DNA from: a bacterium
Lineage (GTDB): Bacteria > Zhuqueibacterota > QNDG01 > DTFT01
Length of the DNA stretch: 41,740 nt
Assembly (NCBI GenBank): GCA_030372965.1
Contig: JAUCQC010000293.1
Coordinates: 1 to 41,740, forward strand
Reading direction: 5' to 3'
A program made the position numbers and the translations under genes. Positions 15,835-24,427 of this stretch are shown here, piece by piece (position 1 is the first letter of the stretch; the number at the start of each line of letters is the position of its first letter). The notes under the pieces are model-generated. The model was not told the DNA's origin. It worked only from the letters and a program-made list of their open reading frames with translations, and did no database searches.

Positions 15835-16865
15835 TCCGGCGGCGGTCCCGGCGTGAACCGGACCGGAGGCGCGCCGTGTCCGTCCCGGCGCTGGCCCTGT
15901 GCTTCTGTGTCGGGATTGGAACCGGATCCGCCGGCGATCTGCGGACTTCGGTGTTGAACACGTTTAAAACACGGCCGCTGGCGATGGGCGGCGCCTTCGC
16001 TTCAGTGGAGGACGATCTCTCGGCTCTTGACTTCAATCCCGCCGCTTACCGTCTGGGGGAGGGGCCCGAGGAGATCCGGGTCCACGCCTTCCTCAACCCG
16101 GCGGGGCCGGTTCTCCTGCTGGCCAACGCTTCCCGCATCGATTCGTGGATCCCCGCTCTGTCCGGCGTCGTACAAGGAGTGGGATGCGCCCTCGGACGGT
16201 TCCACGGTGGGATCGCCTTCGCGGGCGAGATGCCCGCGGTCCGTGACCGGTCGAAAAGCCCAGGTTTTTTCGACGCGACGGATTTCGGCCGCGATTCAAA
16301 CACGGACTTCGGTTTCTCCTTCCACCTGGCGCCCAAGGTTTCGCTCGGAGCGGCCGGCGAGATGGCGGTTCGGGAAGGCGCATGGAGGCGGGCCCGGTTC
16401 GGATACCGGTACGGACTTCTGCTCCGGCCCAGGGCCGATCTCTCGTTCGGAATGTGCTACTTCGATTCCCCGAAAGGCAATGCGGCGGACCGTGTCCCGC
16501 TGGAGAGGCTGGCCGACGCGACGCTCAACATCGGCGCGGCCTACGCGCCCGCCGGGTGGCTCAGGCTGGCACTGGACGTGCGCAATGTCAGTGACGAGGG
16601 CAAGGAAGTGGTGCGCGAGCCGCATGTCGGCCTCGAGATCGTTCCGTTCCGCCATCTGGCCCTGGAATCCGGGTATTTCCGGATACGCGGAGACGGGGGA
16701 GAGACGTTTTCGGCCGGGCTCTGTCTGCTCGATCAGCATGCCTGGATCCGGCCCGACCGTCCGCACGCGGGTCCGCGCTGGGTTCTCCGGTCCGCGCTGG
16801 TGGAATCCAGGGGCCCGGCCGGCAGGAGCCGGTGGGTGTTTCTGACCGGGACCCTGAGCCTGTGA
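15831..16865 (+). CDS. PorV/PorQ-like outer-membrane protein (second copy)
   Basis: The 344-residue protein starts at TTG 15831, overlapping the lnt stop (TTGA), with GGAGGG at 15821-15826 just upstream. A GTG at 15876 is the alternative. A signal peptide (VPALALCFCVGIGTGSAG) is followed by TRPLAMGGAFASVEDDLSALDFNPAAYR, the PorV/PorQ family opening, and a series of short beta-strand-like stretches (FGFSFHLAPKVSLGAAGEMA, ATLNIGAAYAPAGWLRLALDV). It is only distantly similar to the barrel at 4936. It sits in an envelope block (lnt - this gene - unknown membrane protein - bamD), so it is probably outer-membrane. The cargo or function is unknown. Confidence 0.75.
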   Translation: MIRRRSRREPDRRRAVSVPALALCFCVGIGTGSAGDLRTSVLNTFKTRPLAMGGAFASVEDDLSALDFNPAAYRLGEGPEEIRVHAFLNPAGPVLLLANASRIDSWIPALSGVVQGVGCALGRFHGGIAFAGEMPAVRDRSKSPGFFDATDFGRDSNTDFGFSFHLAPKVSLGAAGEMAVREGAWRRARFGYRYGLLLRPRADLSFGMCYFDSPKGNAADRVPLERLADATLNIGAAYAPAGWLRLALDVRNVSDEGKEVVREPHVGLEIVPFRHLALESGYFRIRGDGGETFSAGLCLLDQHAWIRPDRPHAGPRWVLRSALVESRGPAGRSRWVFLTGTLSL

Positions 16866-17554
16866 GAAGATGCCTGACGAGACAGTCCGGCGCGCGGGCA
16901 ACCCGTCCGCGCCGCAGGGTCCGCTTCGCGGCCGCACGGATAGCCGCCGTGATCGCCGCTGGCTTTTTCCCGCTCGCCGCCCGGACAGCCGCGGCCGCGC
17001 CCGCCTCCGGCCGGACGAACATCGATCTTCTGTCCGCCGCGGCTGACTCTGCGGCCGGGTTGTTTTTGCGGCAAGCCGGACTCGCGGCAGGCGACACGCT
17101 CCGGCTGTTCACGTCCGGAGATGAAGCGGATGCCCGTGGACAATTCGTCCTGTCCAGATGGATGCTCGGGCTCGACCGCAGGGACGTGCGGGTGGTCCGG
17201 TCTCAGGATCCGCCCCGCGCGTTTTCCGTTTTCGTGTCCGCCGCGGCGGTCCGGTACGACGGGACCGGGGGGCGAGGCTTTCTCCGTTCCGGATCCGTCC
17301 GACGCACGGCGGTCGTCGCGCTGACCTGGAGGCGGCCGTCCGCGGACGGAACGGTCCGGGTGGACACGCTGGCTTCCGCCAGCGGTGACGTGATCCCGCG
17401 ATCCGAGCTGGAGTCGGTCGAACAGGGGGGCCTTCTGATCGGCCGGCCGCAGCGGCCGCCTCCGGGATTGGGCTTTCGCGCGCTTGAGACAGCCGCCGCG
17501 GCCGCGGCGGTGGGATGGTCGGTTTACGCTTTCTTTTCCATTAGGAGCCGTTGA
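16862..17554 (+). CDS. Unknown envelope protein with N-terminal signal and C-terminal membrane segment
   Basis: The protein family is not recognised. GTG 16862 overlaps the previous stop (GTGA) and gives 230 residues. An Arg-rich N-terminus leads into a hydrophobic stretch (IAAVIAAGFFPLAARTAAAAPA, ~residues 28-50), a probable signal peptide or anchor. A soluble middle of about 150 residues follows, beginning NIDLLSAAADSAAGLFLRQ and rich in Arg, Asp, Val and Ser. A C-terminal hydrophobic segment (ALETAAAAAAVGWSVYAFF) ends in SIRSR, which would leave a positively charged tail inside the cell. The stop overlaps the bamD start, and the gene is flanked by a PorV-like barrel and bamD, so a role in outer-membrane assembly is plausible but unproven. 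Confidence 0.7.
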   Translation: MRRCLTRQSGARATRPRRRVRFAAARIAAVIAAGFFPLAARTAAAAPASGRTNIDLLSAAADSAAGLFLRQAGLAAGDTLRLFTSGDEADARGQFVLSRWMLGLDRRDVRVVRSQDPPRAFSVFVSAAAVRYDGTGGRGFLRSGSVRRTAVVALTWRRPSADGTVRVDTLASASGDVIPRSELESVEQGGLLIGRPQRPPPGLGFRALETAAAAAAVGWSVYAFFSIRSR

Positions 17555-18321
17555 TGCCAAAAACCATGCGTCTGATCCGGACGGCGGCACTGGCCGCGTC
17601 CATCGCACTCGGATTCGCCTGCTCGGGCCGGCAGCAGCTGTCCCGAAGCGCCTCGCCCGCCGACGCGTACGCGGCCGCGAAGGCCGTCTTCGACAAGAAG
17701 GATTATTTCAAGGCCAAGAACCTGTTCACCGTGATCGTCCTGAATCATCCCGCGGGCGAGACCTTCGAGGCGGCCCAGTATCATCTGGCCGAATCGCATT
17801 TCAATCTGAAGGAATACGTCGAGGCCATCTCGGAATACGAGAAGCTCATCCGCAGCATGCCGCGGAGCGGTTACGTCGACGACGCGCAGTACAAGATCGG
17901 CATGTGCTATTTCAAGCTGTCGCCGGGATACGCGCTGGATCAGGAGTACACCTACAAGGCCATCGACCAGTTCCAGAAGTTTCTCGAGGAATACCCGGAC
18001 TCCGAACTCCGGGCCGAAGGCGAGAAGCGGCTGTCCGAATGCCGGGAGAAACTGGCGCGCAAGGAATTCAAGACGGGCGAGCTGTACACGAAAATGGGAC
18101 ACCACAAGGCCGCCATCATCTCATTCGACGTCGTGCTCGACCAGTACTACGACACGTCCTTCGCCGATGACGCCCTCTACCTCAAAGCCCTGTCGCACCT
18201 GAAGCTGGGGGAGACGGAAACCGCCGACCTGTCCCTGCGGTCCCTGCTCGTGAAATACCCGGACAGCCCGTACCGTCCGAAGGCCGAAGCGCGTCTCAAA
18301 TCCCTGACCGGGAAAGGCTGA
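17554..18321 (+). CDS. bamD: BamD-like outer-membrane assembly lipoprotein
   Basis: The 255-residue protein has a signal peptide ending in LGFAC, a weak lipobox with Cys near residue 23, so it is probably lipid-anchored. It then carries about five tetratricopeptide-like repeats, including AYAAAKAVFDKKDYFKAKNLFTVIV, YHLAESHFNLKEYVEAISEYEKLI and DDALYLKALSHLKLGE. This matches BamD, the scaffold lipoprotein of the BAM complex that inserts beta-barrels. ATG 17554 is chosen because it overlaps the previous stop and has AGGAG at 17543-17547; the TTG three bases earlier is the alternative. Its neighbours encode Lnt and a barrel protein, in line with an envelope role. Confidence 0.88.
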   Translation: MPKTMRLIRTAALAASIALGFACSGRQQLSRSASPADAYAAAKAVFDKKDYFKAKNLFTVIVLNHPAGETFEAAQYHLAESHFNLKEYVEAISEYEKLIRSMPRSGYVDDAQYKIGMCYFKLSPGYALDQEYTYKAIDQFQKFLEEYPDSELRAEGEKRLSECREKLARKEFKTGELYTKMGHHKAAIISFDVVLDQYYDTSFADDALYLKALSHLKLGETETADLSLRSLLVKYPDSPYRPKAEARLKSLTGKG

Positions 18322-18328
18322 AGGGGCC

Positions 18329-18913
18329 GTGCGACTGGGCGTTTTCGGGGGCACGTTCGACCCCGTTCACATCGGTCACCTCATCCTGGCGGAAACCGCG
18401 CTGGAGGAAGCGGGTCTGGACCGGATTCTGTTCGTGCCGGCCGCGGTCCCGCCGCACAAGCCGGGCGGGGCTTCCGCGACGCCGGAGGTCCGGATGGACA
18501 TGCTCCGGGCCGCGCTTCAGGGGCATCCCCGGCTGGCGACGGAGGACCTGGAATTGAGGAGGAACGGCCCGTCCTACACGGCGGACACGCTCGCCGAGAT
18601 CGCCGGGGAACCCAGGTGGCGTGGCGCGGAACTCTTCCTGCTGGTGGGCGCGGACATGCTCCTGGACCTGCCGCACTGGCGCCGGCCGGATGAAATACTC
18701 CGGATCGCCTCCCTGCTCGCGGCTGAGCGGTCGGGTTTCGACTGCCGAGCGGCCGATCCGGACATTCTGGCGCGGACGGTTTTTCTCCGGTCGCCGCGCA
18801 TTGACATCTCCTCGTCCGGCATCCGGAACCGTGTCGCGGAGGGTAAATCCGTGCGGTTCCGGGTTCCCGATTGCGTGGATCGGATCATCCGGGAACGGGG
18901 CCTGTACCGGTGA
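18329..18913 (+). CDS. nadD: Nicotinate-nucleotide adenylyltransferase
   Basis: The enzyme makes deamido-NAD from nicotinate mononucleotide and ATP. The 194-residue protein starts at GTG 18329. It has the nucleotidyltransferase motifs GGTFDPVHIGHL at residues 7-18, PPHKPG and the C-terminal ISSSGIRNRV. GAD followed by PHWRRPDEIL matches the family's substrate loop. Length is normal. The stop overlaps the mlaE start (TGATG at 18911-18915). Confidence 0.95.
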   Translation: MRLGVFGGTFDPVHIGHLILAETALEEAGLDRILFVPAAVPPHKPGGASATPEVRMDMLRAALQGHPRLATEDLELRRNGPSYTADTLAEIAGEPRWRGAELFLLVGADMLLDLPHWRRPDEILRIASLLAAERSGFDCRAADPDILARTVFLRSPRIDISSSGIRNRVAEGKSVRFRVPDCVDRIIRERGLYR

Positions 18914-19698
18914 TGCGGTTTCCCGTCTCCAGAACGGTCGGCGGAAAAATCATCGGGTTTTTCCGCGAGCTCGGCGCCTTTTCGATTCTCCTGGGCCAGG
19001 TGTTCCGCCACACGCCCGGACTCCTCCGGAACCGGCGGCTGACGACCGAGCAGATGCTCCGCATCGGCGTGGACTCCCTGCCGCTCATCACCGTCATGAG
19101 CATATTCACGGGCGCCGTGGCCGCGTGGCAGGCGTCGTATCAGTTCCAGGGAATCCTGCCCGGGGCGGCCACCACTGATTTTCTCGGCGCCGCGGTCAGC
19201 GCCGCGCTCCTGATCGAGCTCTCGCCCGTGCTGACGGGCATCGTCATCTCGGGCCGCACGGGCGCCTCCATCGCCGCGGAGCTCGGGTCCATGCGCGTGA
19301 CCGAGCAGATTGACGCCCTCGAGACGCTGGCGATCGATCCGGTGCGCTTTCTGGCCGTGCCCCGGTTCACGGCCGGCTGGTTCATGATGCCCTTCCTGGT
19401 CATCTATTCATACTGGATCGCGCATTTCGGCGCGTTTGCCGTGGCTTATTTCATGCTGGACGTCTCGGGCCCCAAGTTCTTCAACAGCGTGCAGGAACAC
19501 TTCCACCTTCAGAACGTCATCGGCGGCCTCGTCAAAGCGGCCGTTTTCGGCGGCGGCACCGCGCTCATCGGGTGCGGGGTCGGATTCAAGGCCGACGGGG
19601 GCGCCGAGGGCGTCGGGAAAGCCACGATCCGGTCCTTTGTGCTGTCCGCCGCGTTCATCCTGATCGCCGATTTCGTCCTGGCCACCATCCTGTTCTGA
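18913..19698 (+). CDS. mlaE: MlaE family ABC transporter permease
   Basis: The 261-residue protein is a polytopic inner-membrane permease of the MlaE/YrbE family, which moves phospholipid or other lipids between the membranes. Diagnostic stretches include SLPLITVMSIFTGAVAAWQ, ELSPVLTGIVISGRTGASIAAELGSMRVTEQIDALETLAIDPVRFLAVPR and FGGGTALIGCGVGFKADGGAEGVGKAT. ATG 18913 overlaps the nadD stop, and the ATPase gene follows three bases after this one. No substrate-binding MlaD gene lies with the pair. Confidence 0.94.
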   Translation: MRFPVSRTVGGKIIGFFRELGAFSILLGQVFRHTPGLLRNRRLTTEQMLRIGVDSLPLITVMSIFTGAVAAWQASYQFQGILPGAATTDFLGAAVSAALLIELSPVLTGIVISGRTGASIAAELGSMRVTEQIDALETLAIDPVRFLAVPRFTAGWFMMPFLVIYSYWIAHFGAFAVAYFMLDVSGPKFFNSVQEHFHLQNVIGGLVKAAVFGGGTALIGCGVGFKADGGAEGVGKATIRSFVLSAAFILIADFVLATILF

Positions 19699-19701
19699 AC
19701 C

Positions 19702-20436
19702 ATGATCGAGATACGCGACCTTCACAAGCGTTTCGGGGACAAGCCGGTGCTCGGCGGGGTCGATCTCGACATACCGGACGGGGAGGCCCTCGTGATCGCC
19801 GGCAGGAGCGGATGCGGCAAGACGGTGCTTCTCAAATCCATCATCGGGCTCATCCGGCCGGACCGGGGCCGCATCCGGATCGACGGGGAGGACATCACGG
19901 TCATGGGGCGGAGGGAACTGTACCGGGTGCGGATGAAATTCGGCATGCTCTTCCAGGGCGCGGCGCTGTTCGATTCCATGACCGTCGAGGAGAACGTGGG
20001 TCTGCCCCTCCGCGAACACACCCGGATGTCCTGGCCGGCCATCCGGAGGAAGGTGGAGGAGAAACTGGACCTGGTCGGTCTCCCGGGAATCGGAGGGAAG
20101 AAGCCCGCCGAACTCTCAGGCGGCATGCGCAAGCGCGTCGGCCTGGCGCGCGCGCTCATGCGCGACCCGAGCATCGTCCTGTACGACGAACCCACGACCG
20201 GGCTGGATCCCCTCACCTCGGTGAAGATCAACGACCTGATCGCCGAGATGAACGATCGGCTCCATATCACGTCCATCGCGGTGACGCACGACATGCTGAG
20301 CGCGTTCAAGATCGGAAAACGCATCGCCATGCTCCATGAGGGCCGTGTGGCGTTCGACGGCAGCGTCCGGGAGTTCCGGCGATCCGCGGATCCCATGGTC
20401 CGGCGTTTTCTCGAATACCAGCGGGACGGAATCTGA
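19702..20436 (+). CDS. mlaF: MlaF family ABC transporter ATPase
   Basis: The 244-residue cytoplasmic ATPase energises the permease encoded just upstream. It has Walker A GRSGCGKTVLLKS near residue 34, the Q-loop FGMLFQGAALFDSMTVEENV (typical of MlaF), the signature LSGGMRKRVGLARAL, Walker B IVLYDEPTTGLDP and the switch His in AVTHDM. The family retrieves or delivers lipids to the outer membrane. The usual next gene, an MCE-domain mlaD, is missing; radA follows after two bases. Confidence 0.94.
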   Translation: MIEIRDLHKRFGDKPVLGGVDLDIPDGEALVIAGRSGCGKTVLLKSIIGLIRPDRGRIRIDGEDITVMGRRELYRVRMKFGMLFQGAALFDSMTVEENVGLPLREHTRMSWPAIRRKVEEKLDLVGLPGIGGKKPAELSGGMRKRVGLARALMRDPSIVLYDEPTTGLDPLTSVKINDLIAEMNDRLHITSIAVTHDMLSAFKIGKRIAMLHEGRVAFDGSVREFRRSADPMVRRFLEYQRDGI

Positions 20437-20438
20437 CC

Positions 20439-21857
20439 GTGGCCAGAGCCCGCACGAGATTCGTCTGCCAGAACTGCGGCTACCTGTCCCCGGCGTGGAT
20501 GGGAAAATGCCCGGACTGCGGCACCTGGAACGCCTTCGTGGAAGAGGCCGCACCATCCGCGGCCGCGCCCGCATCCGCGTCGCCGGCCGCGGGCGCGGGA
20601 TCGAAGCCGATGACCCTCTCCGAAATCCAGACCGGACCCGAGGGCCGCAGGCGTACCGGCATGGAGGAGTTCGACCGCGTGCTCGGCGGCGGCATCGTGC
20701 CCGGATCCGTCTTCCTGGTCGGCGGTGTCCCGGGCATGGGAAAATCCACTCTGCTTCTCCAGGTCGCGTCCGTCCTGGCCGAAGCGGGCCGCCGGGTGCT
20801 GTACGTCTCCGGCGAGGAATCGCTCGGCCAGATCCGGATGCGGGCCGACCGTCTCGGGGTCAAGGCTCCGTCCCTGCGGCTTCTCGCGGAAACCGACGTG
20901 GACAGCATCGCCGCGCTTCTCGAGCGGGACAAACCGGACCTGGCGGTCGTGGATTCGGTACAGACCGTGGTGTCCGGCCAGTTCGACGGCTTGCCGGGAA
21001 ACATCGGGCAGGTCCGGTATTCCGGCCAGGCCCTGACCGCCGCCGCGAAACGGAACGGCGTGCCCGTGTTCCTGGTCGGTCACGTGACCAAGGACGGCAC
21101 CCTGGCCGGTCCCCGCGTCCTGGAACACCTGGTGGACGGGTTGCTCATGCTCGAGGGAGACGGCCAGCATCTCTACCGCCTGCTCAGGGCGGTTAAAAAC
21201 CGCTTCGGCTCCACGAACGAGGTCGGGCTGTTCGAGATGACGGACGCGGGCATGATCGAGATACGGAACCCGTCGGAGCACCTGCTCGCGGAACGGAACG
21301 CGGACGCGTCCGGCACGGTGATCACGGTCAGCCTGGAGGGGTCGCGTCCCCTCCTGGTCGAGGTGCAGGCGCTCGTCACGCCGACATCCTACGGCATCCC
21401 CCAGAGAACGGCCACGGGCGTGGATGCCAGGCGGCTGGCCATCATTCTGGCCGTTCTTGAGAAGCGCATCGGGCTCAAATTCGGCACGCTGGACGTGTTC
21501 GTAAACGCGGCCGGCGGATTCCGGCTTTTCGAGCCGGCGGCCGACCTGGCGGTGGCCGCGGCCGTGGTGTCGAGCCTGCGGGACCGGCCGGTCTCCCCTA
21601 AAACGGTCATGGTCGGCGAGGTGGGGCTGACCGGCGAAGTCCGCGGCGTCCCCCAGATCGAGACGCGCGTCCAGGAGGCCCTCCGTCTCGGTTTCGACCG
21701 GGTGCTGATGCCCGCGTCCAGCCTGAAATCCCTGAGACGGAAAACGGAGATCCGTCCGATCGGTCTGGCATCGGTGAGAGACATGGTCCGGACGGTGTTC
21801 GATTCGGACGGAAGTCAGACGCGGATCGGAAGGGCGACTCCGGCAGAGAAGCCGTAG
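20439..21857 (+). CDS. radA: DNA repair protein RadA
   Basis: The 472-residue protein starts at GTG 20439. RadA drives branch migration during recombination. An N-terminal zinc finger (FVCQNCGYLSPAWMGKCPDCGTW) is followed by a RecA-like ATPase with Walker A GVPGMGKSTLL, the Sms-specific KNRFG motif (AVKNRFGSTNEVG) and a C-terminal Lon-protease-like domain (GIPQRTATGVDARRLAIILAVLEKR ... VGEVGLTGEVRGV). An Ala/Pro-rich linker joins the finger to the ATPase. Length fits the family. Confidence 0.96.
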   Translation: MARARTRFVCQNCGYLSPAWMGKCPDCGTWNAFVEEAAPSAAAPASASPAAGAGSKPMTLSEIQTGPEGRRRTGMEEFDRVLGGGIVPGSVFLVGGVPGMGKSTLLLQVASVLAEAGRRVLYVSGEESLGQIRMRADRLGVKAPSLRLLAETDVDSIAALLERDKPDLAVVDSVQTVVSGQFDGLPGNIGQVRYSGQALTAAAKRNGVPVFLVGHVTKDGTLAGPRVLEHLVDGLLMLEGDGQHLYRLLRAVKNRFGSTNEVGLFEMTDAGMIEIRNPSEHLLAERNADASGTVITVSLEGSRPLLVEVQALVTPTSYGIPQRTATGVDARRLAIILAVLEKRIGLKFGTLDVFVNAAGGFRLFEPAADLAVAAAVVSSLRDRPVSPKTVMVGEVGLTGEVRGVPQIETRVQEALRLGFDRVLMPASSLKSLRRKTEIRPIGLASVRDMVRTVFDSDGSQTRIGRATPAEKP

Positions 21858-21980
21858 ACGCGGTCCGGGAAAACACTTCCGGCGGGATGGCGGAGACGCG
21901 GGTCTCGCGCCGGTTTCCGAATCGCCTCCGCCCGGTCCGATGCCGGACCGCGTATGCGGTCGCAGGTTTGAGGAGTCCGA

Positions 21981-23114
21981 TTGTTCTTCCAATTGATTCG
22001 CACCGACACACACACCCGGGCGCGCGCCGGGCTGATCCGAACCGGTCACGGCGATGTGGAAACCCCGGTCTTCATGCCCGTGGGCACCCAGGGAACGGTG
22101 AAATCCGTGTCCCCGCACGAGATTGAAGCCCTCGGTAGCCGTCTGCTCCTGGCGAACACCTATCATCTATATCTGCGTCCCGGAGAGGCCCTGGTGGCCG
22201 AAGCGGGCGGCCTGCACCGTTTCATCGGCTGGCCCTATCCCATTCTCACGGACAGCGGCGGATTCCAGGTTTTCAGCCTCTCCGAGCTCAGGACGGTGAA
22301 TGACGACGGGGTCACGTTCCGATCCCATCTGGACGGATCCAGGCACCGGTTCACACCTGAAAAGGCGGTGGACATCCAGACCGCGCTCGGGTCGGACATC
22401 CAGATGGTGCTGGATGAGTGCGTCGGTTTTCCTGCCGACGAGAAGACGGTCATTAAAGCCCACGAGCGGACGTTGAGATGGGCGGAGCGGTGCAGGTCCC
22501 GGTTTCTCAACGTCAGGCGGACCATGGGCTGGCCCGGATACCAGTTCGGCATCGCGCAGGGCGGCGTGATCCCTGAGATCCGGAAAGAATCCGCGGCCAG
22601 GCTTGTGGATATGGATTTCGACGGGTACGCGGTCGGCGGGCTGGCCGTCGGCGAACCCGGAACCCTGCGCGCGGAGATGACCGGACTGTGCACCGGCATT
22701 TTCCCGCAGGACAGGCCCAGATACCTGATGGGTGTGGGCAAACCCGAGGACATCATCGAGGCCGTCAGCCTGGGCATCGACATGTTCGACTGCGTCATAC
22801 CCACGCGTAACGGCCGCAATGGAACGGTGTACACGGCGACCGGTAAACTCATCATCAAGAACAAGACATACGAGAGGGACTTCAGTCCGGTTGATCCGGG
22901 ATGCGGGTGTTATACCTGCACACACTTCAGCCGCGCCTACATGCGGCATCTTCTCCATTCAGGCGAAATGCTTGGCCAGAGGCTCGCGACAATTCATAAC
23001 CTTTATTTTTTCATGCGTTTGGTCAGGGAGGCGCGGGAGGCAATCCTTCAATCCCGATTTTCAGCATGGAAAAATGCGTTTTTTGACGTATATTACGGCC
23101 GTGACTCGCGTTAA
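21981..23114 (+). CDS. tgt: tRNA-guanine transglycosylase
   Basis: The enzyme swaps guanine-34 for the queuosine precursor preQ1 in tRNAs with GUN anticodons. The 377-residue protein starts at TTG 21981 with GAGGAG at 21970-21975 upstream. It shows LANTYHLYLRPG, LTDSGGFQVFSL, FGIAQGG, GIDMFDCVIPTRNGRNG (with the nucleophilic Asp) and the zinc-binding C-x-C-x2-C...H (CGCYTCTHFSRAYMRH). The 123-base gap before it holds no gene. YajC follows, the common tgt-yajC order; a QueG-like gene lies 4.6 kb downstream. Confidence 0.96.
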   Translation: MFFQLIRTDTHTRARAGLIRTGHGDVETPVFMPVGTQGTVKSVSPHEIEALGSRLLLANTYHLYLRPGEALVAEAGGLHRFIGWPYPILTDSGGFQVFSLSELRTVNDDGVTFRSHLDGSRHRFTPEKAVDIQTALGSDIQMVLDECVGFPADEKTVIKAHERTLRWAERCRSRFLNVRRTMGWPGYQFGIAQGGVIPEIRKESAARLVDMDFDGYAVGGLAVGEPGTLRAEMTGLCTGIFPQDRPRYLMGVGKPEDIIEAVSLGIDMFDCVIPTRNGRNGTVYTATGKLIIKNKTYERDFSPVDPGCGCYTCTHFSRAYMRHLLHSGEMLGQRLATIHNLYFFMRLVREAREAILQSRFSAWKNAFFDVYYGRDSR

Positions 23115-23147
23115 CCGTTCAACTCATTGTTCTTTAAGGAGGTTCCC

Positions 23148-23471
23148 GTGTTCGAAAGAGTGATCCTGATGGCGCCGCCGGCGGCGGAAGGCGCAAAACA
23201 GGCGAATCCCCTGCTGAGTTTTCTCCCGCTTCTCGCCATCATCGTTATCATGTATTTCCTCCTGCTCAGGCCCCAGGCCAAGCGGCAGAAGGAACTGAAA
23301 CAGATGATCGACAGCCTGCAGAAGGGCGATCGTGTTCTGACCGTCGGCGGCGTGATCGGCACCATCGCGGCCTTCGAGGAAAAGGAGAACCTCATCATCC
23401 TGAAAGTGGCCGATAACGTGAAAATCGAAGTCACCCGATCCGCTGTCGCGCAGGTGCTGAAGAAGGCCTGA
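23148..23471 (+). CDS. yajC: Preprotein translocase accessory subunit YajC
   Basis: The 107-residue protein has one N-terminal membrane segment (LLSFLPLLAIIVIMYFLLL) followed by RPQAKRQKELKQMIDSLQKGDRVLTVGGVIGTI, the YajC signature. It belongs to the SecDF-YajC complex that assists protein export. GTG 23148 is chosen because a full AAGGAGG ribosome site lies at 23136-23142; an in-frame TTG at 23127 lies before that site. secD and secF are not adjacent. Confidence 0.93.
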   Translation: MFERVILMAPPAAEGAKQANPLLSFLPLLAIIVIMYFLLLRPQAKRQKELKQMIDSLQKGDRVLTVGGVIGTIAAFEEKENLIILKVADNVKIEVTRSAVAQVLKKA

Positions 23472-23491
23472 GCGCCGGAGGGCGGTCGGCG

Positions 23492-24427
23492 ATGCGCCTG
23501 GTCTACATGGGGACTCCGGAGTTCGCGGTTCCCGGGCTGAAACGGCTGATCGCGGACGGTCACACGATCGCCGGGGTGGTGACCCAACCGGACCGGCCGC
23601 GGGGAAGAGGCCTGCGGGTCTGCGAGCCGGCGGTCAAACGCGCGGCCGTCGAAGCCGGGCTGCCCGTGCTTCAGCCGGAGGATTTGAACGATCCGGATTT
23701 TCTGGAAGGTCTCCGTGGCTGGGAAGCCGAGTGCTTCATCGTGGTGGCGTTCCGCATCCTGCCCGACGCGGTGTGGACCATGCCGCCGGCGGGCGCGGTC
23801 AATCTGCACGCGTCCCTGCTTCCCAAGTACCGGGGCGCGGCGCCCATTCAGTGGGCCGTCATCCGCGGCGAGACGGAAACCGGAGTGACGACGTTCTTCA
23901 TCGAGCGCAAAATGGACACCGGCGACTGGATTCTCCAGCGACGCACGCCGATCGGTCCGGAGGAATCAGCCGGCGCGTTGCACGACCGGCTCTCCGTGAT
24001 CGGCGCGGAATGCCTCTCCGAGACGGTGCGCCGCATCGAGACCGGAACCGCGGTCCGCACGCGACAGCAGGGCGAACCGAGCGCGGCCCCGAAAATCCTT
24101 CCGGAACACGGCCGCATCGACTGGACCCGGACGGGCCGGGACATCTTCAATCTCGTCCGTGGGCTGTCCCCGCATCCGGGCGCTTACACCTTCTGGAAAG
24201 GCAAACGGCTCAGGCTATGCGAAGTCCGTCCCTGGGACGGAGCGGCGGGCGCCGCGGCGGGCACGGTCGTTGAAGCCGGATGCGGTTCCCTGCGGGTCGC
24301 GGCCGGACAGGGCGGCGTCGAGATCCGTTCCCTTCAGCTCGAATGCGGAAGGCCCATGGAAGCGGGTGAATTTCTCCGGGGCCACCGGATCCGGCCGGGA
24401 ACCGTTCTCGGCGCGGCGGACGCGTGA
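23492..24427 (+). CDS. fmt: Methionyl-tRNA formyltransferase
   Basis: The enzyme formylates initiator Met-tRNA using 10-formyl-tetrahydrofolate. The 311-residue protein begins MRLVYMGTPEFAVPGL and has VVTQPDRPRGRG and the catalytic region NLHASLLPKYRGAAPIQWAVIRGE with the Asn-His pair, plus a C-terminal OB-like domain. Its GTGA stop overlap with rsmB suggests coupled translation. A deformylase gene is not seen beside it. Confidence 0.96.
   Translation: MRLVYMGTPEFAVPGLKRLIADGHTIAGVVTQPDRPRGRGLRVCEPAVKRAAVEAGLPVLQPEDLNDPDFLEGLRGWEAECFIVVAFRILPDAVWTMPPAGAVNLHASLLPKYRGAAPIQWAVIRGETETGVTTFFIERKMDTGDWILQRRTPIGPEESAGALHDRLSVIGAECLSETVRRIETGTAVRTRQQGEPSAAPKILPEHGRIDWTRTGRDIFNLVRGLSPHPGAYTFWKGKRLRLCEVRPWDGAAGAAAGTVVEAGCGSLRVAAGQGGVEIRSLQLECGRPMEAGEFLRGHRIRPGTVLGAADA

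Noticed and set aside
19722-22166. An 814-codon open frame on the minus strand opposite mlaF, radA and tgt
   Set aside because: It is a by-product of high G+C codon bias; the plus-strand proteins carry all family motifs and the antisense translation matches nothing recognisable.
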